Shown here one piece after another: positions 56,682-64,000 of a stretch of DNA of 64,000 nt. The first letter of the stretch is position 1. Each line of letters starts with the position of its first letter. The position numbers and the translations under genes were made by a program. The stretch is taken from assembly GCA_021648145.1 (NCBI GenBank), contig JAKITI010000014.1:1-64000 (forward strand), given 5' to 3'. A model generated the notes under the pieces. That model made no database searches. It was given only the letters and a program-made list of their open reading frames with translations, and was not told the origin of the DNA. The DNA comes from Gammaproteobacteria bacterium. Its GTDB lineage: Bacteria; Pseudomonadota; Gammaproteobacteria; JAADGQ01.

Positions 56682-59600
56682 CAGTTATCATCCAGCCAGA
56701 AGCGTAGTTTTCAATTTCACCTTTATACTGAATCCGTAATTCAGCAGATGACGTATCTGCTTGATACTGGCTTCCACCAAACAGATATTTCATAGATATA
56801 CCCAGCCCAGCCTCTGCATATGAACCATTATTAATATCAGGATTTTGATATTGTCCATTTGCTACGAGGTGTGGTGACACAGAGAGACCTGAACCCAGTT
56901 GAATTTCTTTTCCGAACCCAGCTTCCCAAGAAAATATTTGTTCTGTAGAGCTGCGTCTGAAAATCCCAAAATCACCATAAAGGGATAAATAGTAATAATC
57001 ATCATCACTCTTTATATCACCGATAAACTTTTTATTCCAGGAGTATTGGGCACGAGCAAGCCAGTCATCTATAGAATTGTCACCAATTTCAAAAAGCTTT
57101 TCAATGCCAAAAAATAGACCATGCTTTCTCAACGGCTTATAACGCAAGCCGATACCGCCCTGTAAAGAGTCATTATTTAACCTAAGTGTTTTCGGTGCTG
57201 TATTCCACAAAACACGAGCAAATAGTTGAAAAACACGGTCATCACGAAAACCAATAACAGGAGGTTGGTAAGTAAAGTTAACTCCACCTTGCGAAGGTAT
57301 CGCACCTCCGCCAAGAGAAGGAGATACAGCCCCCTGCTCGCTTATATTTGAGCGATACACTTGGTAAAAAGAAAAGTCATAACGATTCGTGATCTTGCTG
57401 ATCTCCCTTCGCATGACATCACTTTCTAAATTTTTCTGCTCATCACTCGCCTGACTATCAACTCCCTGTTTGAACCAGCGTACTGCTCCATCATTATTCA
57501 TATTTCGAGCTTGTGCATAGCCCAGATTCTGATAAATTTGAGGAAAGCTAGGTTCACGCTTAACGATACCTTCAAATAACCTTCCCGCTTCATCATAGCG
57601 CTCCTCGTTCATGAGGAGATACCCTAAAGATGCGGCATACTGGCTGTTATCTGGTTTTCCAGATGCTGCTTGCTCGAGGTAATGGGTCGCTTTTTCGATA
57701 TCGCCCAGTCTCCTGTAATAGGTAGCAAGCCGATATTGCTGCTTAGCTGAGCTGCTTAAGCTTTCCGCCCTTAATAACGCATTTATTGCAGATACATATT
57801 GCTCCTTTTCAGCATATATCAATGCCAGTTGATTTAAGCGATTCAACTGTAATTTACGGGTTAATACTTTTCCATCAAGACCTTCTAAGTCTTGCTGTGC
57901 TTTATCGAAATTACCGACCAAGCGATACAGACTGCTGCGATTTAAGATCACCTCATTATCATCACGATAGCTTAAAGATTTATCCAGAGCCTTGATCGAA
58001 TCTCTATGTTGACCGACACCCGCATACAAATACCCCAATTCACCGTATAAACTTCCTAACTCAACTTGCGTCAATTGTTCAGGGTTAGCTAAAGCTTTGT
58101 TCATATATTTCACTGCTTCAGCATCATCCCCCAATTGTTTATAAGAAAATGCCATATAAAGAAAAGTCCGTGAATTATCGTTCTGCATTGTTGAGACGAC
58201 TTGAAACTGCTCCAGTGCAGACATCCACTTCTTCTGCTGATAAAGCGAAACACCCAATGCCTGGTGTGCGTAAGCAAGACGCCCTTGATCGCTTTGATTG
58301 GTATCAACCTTTAACGCTTTATTAAACCAGTCAATGGCTATTTCATAATTTGCCTGCTCTTGAGCTATATCTGCCATCGCCCACATTGGTACCGTACTTG
58401 ATGAATTCGATTTGAGTGCAGCCTGATAGTGTTTATCAGCTTTGATCCAGTCTTTACGCTGTTTTGCCAAATACCCTAACGCAATATGAGCATCATATTT
58501 TTGAGGGTTACTTTGAGCCAAGTTTATACTTCTTGAAAATGCGTGTTCTGCTTGATTCATTTGTCCAATATGGAAGTAAGCGTACCCAAGCCCCATTCTC
58601 ACTCGGTAAAGTGTTTCTCTGTTTTTTATTTTCTCAAGGAGCTTGGTATATTCCTGAATTGCAGAAGGGTACCGCTTTTGGCTATATAGCGCATGAGCCA
58701 AAAACTCACGATCAGCACGATCCTCTTTGTCACTCAGCGCTTTGCGTATCCAATGCACTGCTTTACCATATTTTTTTTGCTGGTACGCCAGATTAGCAAC
58801 CTCACGAATAGCCCGTCTGTTTTTTGGTGCAAGGCTCGCCGCAGAAATAAAATAGTTTTCTGCCTCCTGCCTGCTTTTTCGTTTTTTTGCAATTTCGCCT
58901 AATGCCATTAGAACTGAAAATTTATCCTGATTTTCTACTGCCAATTGATAGGCCTGCACATAGGCAGATGTCGCTTCATTTAATTGTTTGAGCTCATAAT
59001 AAAGAACACCTAAACGGTAATAATATTTAAAATTTACTGTACTTTCAGTGATCTGATGATGCACTGACAATGCTTTCACATACCTCTTTTGACTGACTAA
59101 GAGATCTACAATCATATTCAAAGAAAACTGACGGTCACTCTGACTGGCTTGTTGATGCATTGAAATCATCTCAAGAACACTTACAGCCTCATTGGTGCGG
59201 TTGAGGTGTTGGTAGGCATACGCCTGATATTTTAATGTTTCATAACTATCTGGCTGATCTTCAAGAAGAGTATTTGCAGCATTGATGACTTCCCTGTATT
59301 TTTCTTGTTTATAAAGAACAATTATATAACTCAAACGTGCAGCCACATCCTGTGGGTAAATAGCCAGATACTTCTCCAGCTCTCCTGATGCTTCCTTATA
59401 TTTTTTTTGACCTAAAAAGATATCTACAGACATATTTAAGGCAAACTGGCGGTTTTCCATGCTCATCGAGCCACTTTTTTCAATCATATTTATAGCACTC
59501 ACAGCCTCCTCAAGACGATTAAGGTGCTGATAGGCGTACGCCTGATATTTCAATGCTTCATAATTATCAGGTTGCTCCTCAAGAAGAGTATTCGTCGCAT

Positions 59601-59976
59601 TAATAACTGATTCGTACTCTTTCAGCTTATAAAGAACAATCACATAGCTCAGTCGTGCGCCCACATCCTGCGGGTCAATAGCTAAATACCGCTCTAATTC
59701 CCCTAAAGCTTTTGAATAATTTTCAGATTCAATTAATCGATAAGCACGATCCAGATGTGGATAACTACGAAAATGCCGAATTTGCTGTTTTAACCAGCTT
59801 TCCTCAGAAACACTATGCCTCTGGCTTTCAATAAAACCTTCACCAAATACGGGCTCGTCGGCCGCATAGCCTAGTTTGCTGAATATATGGCACAGAGATA
59901 AAATAACCACCAACACTAAAGAAAAAGAGCTTGGTTTACGCACTGACATTAGTATATTACGGCTCATTTTCATCAT
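56665..59976 (-). CDS. nfrA: NfrA-like TPR outer-membrane polysaccharide export protein
   Basis: The 1103-residue protein has a signal peptide (about 1-38). A long solenoid of tetratricopeptide repeats (about 50-830; many A-x-Y-Q-H-L-N, YKQLGDDAEAVKYMNKAL and similar units, the two near the start almost duplicated) precedes a C-terminal beta-barrel with the NfrA_C pattern (FGIEKLFEIGDNSIDDWLARAQYSW, then strands to VLQY-stop). The domain order is that of NfrA (phage N4 adsorption protein A) and of PgaA, exporting polymer across the outer membrane. Starts in an ATGA overlap with the glycosyltransferase. E. coli NfrA is a little shorter (about 990 residues). Confidence 0.85.
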   Translation of the reverse strand: MMKMSRNILMSVRKPSSFSLVLVVILSLCHIFSKLGYAADEPVFGEGFIESQRHSVSEESWLKQQIRHFRSYPHLDRAYRLIESENYSKALGELERYLAIDPQDVGARLSYVIVLYKLKEYESVINATNTLLEEQPDNYEALKYQAYAYQHLNRLEEAVSAINMIEKSGSMSMENRQFALNMSVDIFLGQKKYKEASGELEKYLAIYPQDVAARLSYIIVLYKQEKYREVINAANTLLEDQPDSYETLKYQAYAYQHLNRTNEAVSVLEMISMHQQASQSDRQFSLNMIVDLLVSQKRYVKALSVHHQITESTVNFKYYYRLGVLYYELKQLNEATSAYVQAYQLAVENQDKFSVLMALGEIAKKRKSRQEAENYFISAASLAPKNRRAIREVANLAYQQKKYGKAVHWIRKALSDKEDRADREFLAHALYSQKRYPSAIQEYTKLLEKIKNRETLYRVRMGLGYAYFHIGQMNQAEHAFSRSINLAQSNPQKYDAHIALGYLAKQRKDWIKADKHYQAALKSNSSSTVPMWAMADIAQEQANYEIAIDWFNKALKVDTNQSDQGRLAYAHQALGVSLYQQKKWMSALEQFQVVSTMQNDNSRTFLYMAFSYKQLGDDAEAVKYMNKALANPEQLTQVELGSLYGELGYLYAGVGQHRDSIKALDKSLSYRDDNEVILNRSSLYRLVGNFDKAQQDLEGLDGKVLTRKLQLNRLNQLALIYAEKEQYVSAINALLRAESLSSSAKQQYRLATYYRRLGDIEKATHYLEQAASGKPDNSQYAASLGYLLMNEERYDEAGRLFEGIVKREPSFPQIYQNLGYAQARNMNNDGAVRWFKQGVDSQASDEQKNLESDVMRREISKITNRYDFSFYQVYRSNISEQGAVSPSLGGGAIPSQGGVNFTYQPPVIGFRDDRVFQLFARVLWNTAPKTLRLNNDSLQGGIGLRYKPLRKHGLFFGIEKLFEIGDNSIDDWLARAQYSWNKKFIGDIKSDDDYYYLSLYGDFGIFRRSSTEQIFSWEAGFGKEIQLGSGLSVSPHLVANGQYQNPDINNGSYAEAGLGISMKYLFGGSQYQADTSSAELRIQYKGEIENYASGWMITGVLQY

Positions 59977-61511
59977 ACTTTCTGACTTATTTGTGACTGA
60001 ACACGACCTTCAATCAAGCGACCTGGGGTCGATTGAGATGAGTGAGTTGCGGCGGCCAACTCTGACTCAGTGGGGTAATGGTGATCAGTTTTATCCCACG
60101 CAATACTCTTACCTGTCAGCAAATAATTCACATAAAGCTTGATCGCTCGGCAGGTCGCTAAAAAATTGATAACGTTACCCCAAATCATGCGTGGAAAAGA
60201 GAGAAATGCTTGCTGCCAACCATAGAGACGTTGCACACAATAAGCGCGCTGAAAAATTCGAGCAATTAAAAAAACGATATTGATTAAAATCAAATACCAA
60301 AGCCAGCTGCCTTGTTCTAAAATGGCTGGAAAACGATAAGCATCTGGATTCACCCAAGTAAAAATCCATATGCCCACAATCGTGAATACGATCAAATAAG
60401 CCAAAACATTAGCAAGATTTGTCACCAAAGCTTTGCGATCACGAAATAACATATACTTTGTGCTCAAACCCCCTTTCCAGCCAAGGTTTGCCCAACCTTG
60501 GAAAACAATACCCACAACCCAACGGGATTTCTGCTTCACTGCCGCTCGGAGTGTTGCAGGAAAATATTCACGGATACACACATACTCATCAACCTCTTTA
60601 CGTTTTAGCTTGCCCGTAAAAAAGCCCTTTGTTGTTATCATCCGTTTAATGGAAAATTTTACAAAAATTTGTTTCAGGCCATGCTCTTTTAAACGGAAAC
60701 CAAAATCATAATCTTCAGTCAACGAATTCAGACTAAAGACTTGGTTATCATTTGAATTTCCCACGCAATCAATTGCTCGACGACTGAATGCGCACCCAGT
60801 TCCTGCTGCTGGAATACTGCGATTAAGGTGCTCTCTGACAGTAATATCCTTGTAATGACCTTGAGCAAACTCATCAATATAGTGGCCACCAGTAAATTGA
60901 TACCACTTGGTTTTTAATGACAAAACCGGTAATTGAACCATATCCTTTCGCGGAACAAGGTAATTAAAAAGCTTGTAACACAAGGGATGAATAACATCTT
61001 CGCAATCTTGCATAACAAAAATATTGAAATGAATATTATTCTGTTTTTCGAATTGCCTGATCCCCAAATTAATCCAGTTAAGGCAATCAGCTTTATTCGT
61101 TGGCCCATCATGAGGGCAAACAATACAGTGTACATTTTTATGATTTCTACTGACTTTTTCCACTTCTTGCTGCGTCTTCAAGTCATTAGGGTAAGTACCC
61201 ACAAAAAGATAGTAGTTGTCATAGTCCAAAGTTTTTATCGTATTCTCCAACATAGGCCGAATAACCGCAGATTCATCCCATGCTGGAACGAATACAGCAA
61301 TCGGTTTTTCTGGCTTCCGCCGAAGATCATTCTCAGTGAGTGCTTGATACTTAGGTAAAACAAAGTAACGTCGATATAAACTTCGCACCATAAAATAGAT
61401 ATCAATAAACAGATCATCTAAACCACTGATAATAAAAATGATGCTGACAACAATCAGCAGCACTTTCATTGACACCAGCAAATACGCAATAAAATCGCTG
61501 TATTCCAACAT
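59973..61511 (-). CDS. nfrB: NfrB-like inner-membrane glycosyltransferase (GT2)
   Basis: The 512-residue protein has an N-terminal membrane helix, a GT2 catalytic domain and at least two C-terminal helices. Substrate residues: FVMQDCEDVIHP near 163-174 (D-x-D type), AAGTGCAFSRRAID near 237, SLTEDYDFGF near 263 and the polymerase KQKSRWVVGI near 329. QDCEDVIHPLCYKLFNYLVPRKDMVQ strongly recalls NfrB of E. coli, which polymerises N-acetylmannosamine for phage N4 receptor glycan. E. coli NfrB has about 745 residues with a C-terminal MshEN-type domain that binds c-di-GMP; this protein lacks it. Starts within 170 bp of wecB. Confidence 0.83.
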   Translation of the reverse strand: MLEYSDFIAYLLVSMKVLLIVVSIIFIISGLDDLFIDIYFMVRSLYRRYFVLPKYQALTENDLRRKPEKPIAVFVPAWDESAVIRPMLENTIKTLDYDNYYLFVGTYPNDLKTQQEVEKVSRNHKNVHCIVCPHDGPTNKADCLNWINLGIRQFEKQNNIHFNIFVMQDCEDVIHPLCYKLFNYLVPRKDMVQLPVLSLKTKWYQFTGGHYIDEFAQGHYKDITVREHLNRSIPAAGTGCAFSRRAIDCVGNSNDNQVFSLNSLTEDYDFGFRLKEHGLKQIFVKFSIKRMITTKGFFTGKLKRKEVDEYVCIREYFPATLRAAVKQKSRWVVGIVFQGWANLGWKGGLSTKYMLFRDRKALVTNLANVLAYLIVFTIVGIWIFTWVNPDAYRFPAILEQGSWLWYLILINIVFLIARIFQRAYCVQRLYGWQQAFLSFPRMIWGNVINFLATCRAIKLYVNYLLTGKSIAWDKTDHHYPTESELAAATHSSQSTPGRLIEGRVQSQISQKV

Positions 61512-61569
61512 TGAACAACACCTTTATTATAAGGAAATTCTGATCAAGTCCAATTATTTTATGCTTGTT

Positions 61570-61650
61570 AAAACTGTTTGTAACTTCCCCGAAGTTCGCA
61601 GCAATAGAATTGCTATTACAGCTCGCTTCGTGGAAGTTACAAACAGTTTT
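61570..61650. repeat. 81-bp near-perfect palindrome between wecB and nfrB
   Basis: Arms 61570-61588 and 61632-61650 (AAAACTGTTTGTAACTTCC and its complement) are identical across 19 bp and continue imperfectly (CGAAG/CTTCG) to an inner AGCAAT/ATTGCT hairpin. Transcribed RNA would fold into one long stem. No gene or core recombination site was seen within it. Confidence 0.8.
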
Positions 61651-61677
61651 TCCTACGCCTAAATCTAATCAACTTAA

Positions 61678-62856
61678 TCAGAGGTTCCTTAAGGGATTAA
61701 ACTCTTCCGATGATTCTAAAAGAGAGGTGTGTCCTTTCTGTCTCCAACGACTGATTGCTTTTACAATTCTGTCTGCCGCATGACCATCACCATAGGGGTT
61801 GTTACCGTGAGTCATGGATTGGTACGCAGACAAATCATTTAATAAAAAGCTTGCTTCCTGAAATATTTTATCTCGGTCTGTACCAACAATTTTCGCCATT
61901 CCGGCCTGGAATGCTTCAGGGCGCTCGGTGAGTTCACGTAACACTAAAACCGGTATTTTAAAGGCCGGAGCTTCTTCCTGAATTCCTCCAGAATCAGTCA
62001 AAATGATATAAGACCGTTTCATCAAATTAATACAGGTTAAATAATCAATGGGGTCAGTGAGGTATACGCGCTCAACCTGATCTAGCAAGCGCATGACCGG
62101 CTCACGCACATTTGGATTCATGTGTACGGGGTAGACAATTAAAAGATCAGGAAAGGCTTCCACTAACGCCTTGAGTGCAGCACATGTATTTTCCAGATCC
62201 GTTCCCCAGGACTCTCGTCGATGGGAAGTCACGAAAAGAATACGATGGTCATCGAAAGGTATATTTTCGAGTGGTGTATTATCGAACTGATACGGTTTTT
62301 CAAGCTGAATGGTCAAAGCATCAACGACTGTATTCCCCGTAACAACAATTTTTTCTTCTGCAATACCTTCATTCAACAATTTTGTTTTAGCCAGTGCAGT
62401 AGGTGCAAAGTGTATATCTGCCAACACCGAAGCCAATTGGCGGTTTATCTCTTCAGGAAAAGGACTGTATTTGTCATGACTACGCAAACCCGCCTCTACA
62501 TGACCTACAGGTATTTTTTTATAAAAACTGGCTAATGATGCAGCAACGACTGTCGTCGTATCGCCTTGAACCAACAATAAATCGGGTTTAACGTCATCAA
62601 TTGTTTGGCTCATCGCCTTGAGTACAAGAGTCGTCAAATCTGTCAGATTTTGATTAGGCCGCATGACCGAAAGATCAACATCTGGAACAATTTCGAACAG
62701 AGTAAAAACCTGATCAAGCATCTGTCTATGTTGAGACGTAGAAATAACAACGATCTCAAATAAGTCTGGGTGCTTTTTTAGAGAGTGAATAACAGGAGCC
62801 ATTTTTATAGCTTCCGGACGCGTGCCAATTACGACAGCAATACGCTTACGCTTCAT
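61678..62856 (-). CDS. wecB: UDP-N-acetylglucosamine 2-epimerase
   Basis: The 392-residue non-hydrolysing epimerase makes UDP-ManNAc from UDP-GlcNAc. VIGTRPEAIKMAPV at about 8-21, VQGDTTTV near 94, HVEAGLRSHDKYSPFPEEINR near 116-136 and LTDSGGIQEEAP near 287-298 form the nucleotide and sugar sites; the downstream DRDKIF region follows the family. Its product is the proposed substrate of the NfrB-like enzyme encoded next, and WecB is the NfrC of phage N4 work. Confidence 0.95.
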   Translation of the reverse strand: MKRKRIAVVIGTRPEAIKMAPVIHSLKKHPDLFEIVVISTSQHRQMLDQVFTLFEIVPDVDLSVMRPNQNLTDLTTLVLKAMSQTIDDVKPDLLLVQGDTTTVVAASLASFYKKIPVGHVEAGLRSHDKYSPFPEEINRQLASVLADIHFAPTALAKTKLLNEGIAEEKIVVTGNTVVDALTIQLEKPYQFDNTPLENIPFDDHRILFVTSHRRESWGTDLENTCAALKALVEAFPDLLIVYPVHMNPNVREPVMRLLDQVERVYLTDPIDYLTCINLMKRSYIILTDSGGIQEEAPAFKIPVLVLRELTERPEAFQAGMAKIVGTDRDKIFQEASFLLNDLSAYQSMTHGNNPYGDGHAADRIVKAISRWRQKGHTSLLESSEEFNPLRNL

Positions 62857-63009
62857 TTTTTATTATCTCCTATAACTCCAACAAAATTGCTTTGCAATAT
62901 TTGGAGAACTGCTAAGGCGCGCTTATTTTTCCTTCAAGAAGCAAAACTCCTGAGGTCTACAGCACAAACGCTATTAAAAAACGGGATAATTATGACAGGT
63001 ATCAGACCC

Positions 63010-63030
63010 ACGCTGGGAAAATCCCAGCGT
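63010..63030. other. 9-bp hairpin between DUF2334 gene and wecB
   Basis: ACGCTGGGA (63010-63018) and TCCCAGCGT (63022-63030) are perfect inverted repeats around AAA. No T-run follows on the minus strand, so it is not a simple terminator; it resembles small repeated palindromes. Confidence 0.5.
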
Positions 63031-63059
63031 ATTGACCCTTTTACATATGAGCTATGTGA

Positions 63060-64000
63060 TTACTCTTCTACCAAATCACGACCACTTACCCATTGATAAC
63101 CTAACCCTGTAATACCTTCTACCAACTTGTTTAAATCTTCCAGACCAGGAACATTAAACTCTGGTTCCAACCAAAAAGGATGAAAGTAAAAGGAAGCAAA
63201 ACCATCGCGAACGACAAATGCATATTTTGCATTTTCATAAAGATCATTCCACATTACAACATTTGCATTTTGACCAATGTCATAGACAAAATTTCCGAGG
63301 TTTTCAGGAAGAACCTTTTGACCATAATGATCGGATTCAATAATGTAGGGAAAGAATTGACCGATTGAAAAATCACGATCAGGGTTGTTTGTATCGAGAT
63401 TTAACTGCGGATTTGTTGAGGTGTAATAGAATGACCGCTCATAACGCGTTGCACCCGCACCCAGTGCGGCATAAGTATTGGGCGAACCTTGATAGTGTGG
63501 TGTTTCCCATGCATAAGGTGTAATCCCTACGCTTGCAAACACATCCCGCCCAGCCTGAATTCTATCTGCCGTCCAAGCAACAGAATCTTCACTGACAGGT
63601 CGATTATTCACAACATCCCAAAACTCATAATCATCTGCCGTTACACCGGAAGTTGGGTTCTGCATATCACTGTATTGATGAGTCACACCGTGCATCAAAA
63701 CATGACCACCACGAGCCGTTGCATATTGCAATGAATCTAGCAAGTTCGGAGCTTCAGAAATAGGAATTTCCTCCGCAACACCATTATTAAAGACACCGAG
63801 TGGATCTCTATAGATCGGAACAACAGCCATTGTAAATGGAATCTGTTTGGCACTCAGATAGTCACTGAGCTGATTTAAGGCCACTGAGCTAGTTTTAGCA
63901 CTGATATCCTCAAAACGAACCATGGCACGACGGTTTTCTTCATGTGGAATTTCCAAGATGTCATGAAGCATATCACTGAATACTAAATAACGATCTCTCG
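63060..64000 (-). CDS. DUF2334 polysaccharide deacetylase-like protein (5' end beyond the window)
   Basis: The 3' end is complete at 63060; the 5' end is cut by the window edge (the frame stays open past 63971 to base 64000). At least 313 residues are coded. RRAMVRFEDISAKTS near the visible start is the metal aspartate segment, TMAVVPIYRDP near 48-58, HVLMHGVTHQYSD near 89-101 (metal histidines) and YAWETPHYQGSP near 151-162 follow DUF2334 deacetylase-like proteins. Aspartate/histidine placement suggests de-N-acetylation of a surface polymer. On the same strand as wecB, 203 bp upstream. It may belong to the nfrAB locus. Confidence 0.78.
   Translation of the reverse strand, partial: RDRYLVFSDMLHDILEIPHEENRRAMVRFEDISAKTSSVALNQLSDYLSAKQIPFTMAVVPIYRDPLGVFNNGVAEEIPISEAPNLLDSLQYATARGGHVLMHGVTHQYSDMQNPTSGVTADDYEFWDVVNNRPVSEDSVAWTADRIQAGRDVFASVGITPYAWETPHYQGSPNTYAALGAGATRYERSFYYTSTNPQLNLDTNNPDRDFSIGQFFPYIIESDHYGQKVLPENLGNFVYDIGQNANVVMWNDLYENAKYAFVVRDGFASFYFHPFWLEPEFNVPGLEDLNKLVEGITGLGYQWVSGRDLVEE

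Noticed and set aside
59973-61511. Cellulose synthase
   Set aside because: Although GT2 with a QxxRW-like motif, the NfrB-type QDCEDVIHP and LFNYLVPRKD segments, and the absence of PilZ and bcsB genes, favour NfrB.
61570-61650. attC site
   Set aside because: The palindrome has no recognisable RYYYAAC/GTTRRRY core ends and lies far from the integron.

Overview
The window comes from the chromosome of a gammaproteobacterium of moderate to low GC. The gene orders pointing there are rpsP-rimM-trmD-rplS, yceD-rpmF-plsX-fabH-fabD-fabG-acpP-fabF-pabB, trpF-trpB-trpA-accD-folC, pcnB-folK-panB-panC-panD, ptsP next to rppH, DUF1415, and a +1-frameshifted prfB. A diheme cytochrome/cytochrome b561 operon, a PEP-CTERM-like surface protein and an integron fit a free-living environmental lineage. 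The species cannot be named from this sequence alone. No rRNA, tRNA or CRISPR array was recognised.

Region 1-4638 is accessory: a chromosomal integron. A long IntI-type tyrosine recombinase (3253-4638) reads away from a leftward cassette array. The array holds a putative attI (about 2956), an AIPR-family abortive-infection-type gene, one attC (1467-1584), a cassette with a 63-residue orphan ORF, and a second attC (664-778). Beyond that lies what I read as a decayed retron: an inverted-repeat-bounded msr/msd-like RNA (468-617) followed by the first ~69 residues of a retron reverse transcriptase. The RT is cut off by an insertion sequence whose transposase C-terminus runs off the left edge.

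Region 4640-13530: zinc uptake (znuA divergent from znuCB, then a DUF1461 membrane protein and a 37-residue membrane peptide), apaH, an OmpA-like protein, lysS, prfB, pabB. Region 13548-19831: the fatty-acid/phospholipid initiation cluster on the minus strand, with a 102-bp inverted-repeat element between acpP and fabF and a terminator-like hairpin between yceD and rpmF. Region 19908-33223: an unknown conserved protein, rimI, family-4 uracil-DNA glycosylase, leuA, envelope proteins, pssA, folC, accD, trpABF, truA and a methyltransferase. Region 33279-47763: DsbA-like protein, ptsP, rppH, a HAD phosphatase, the rpsP operon, pcnB-folK-panBC, a PEP-CTERM-like gene with a striking structured leader (riboswitch candidate), panD, a SAP-domain protein and ppc.

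Region 48063-55491: a redox/signalling operon (cytochrome b561, diheme cytochrome c, PepSY protein, response regulator, histidine kinase), then an aldo/keto reductase, a spore-photoproduct-lyase-like radical SAM protein, a ParB-like protein and DUF1415. Region 55626-64000: an exopolysaccharide locus combining a WecB epimerase, an NfrB-like membrane glycosyltransferase, an NfrA-like TPR/outer-membrane protein, a DUF4434 glycosidase-like protein and a DUF2334 deacetylase-like protein. It resembles the phage-N4 receptor glycan pathway of E. coli with accessory enzymes laid out as in the poly-N-acetylglucosamine system.

The most unusual items are the retron remnant inside an integron cassette, the NfrAB/WecB/DUF4434/DUF2334 polysaccharide locus, and the mutually exclusive RNA structures in front of the PEP-CTERM-like gene.
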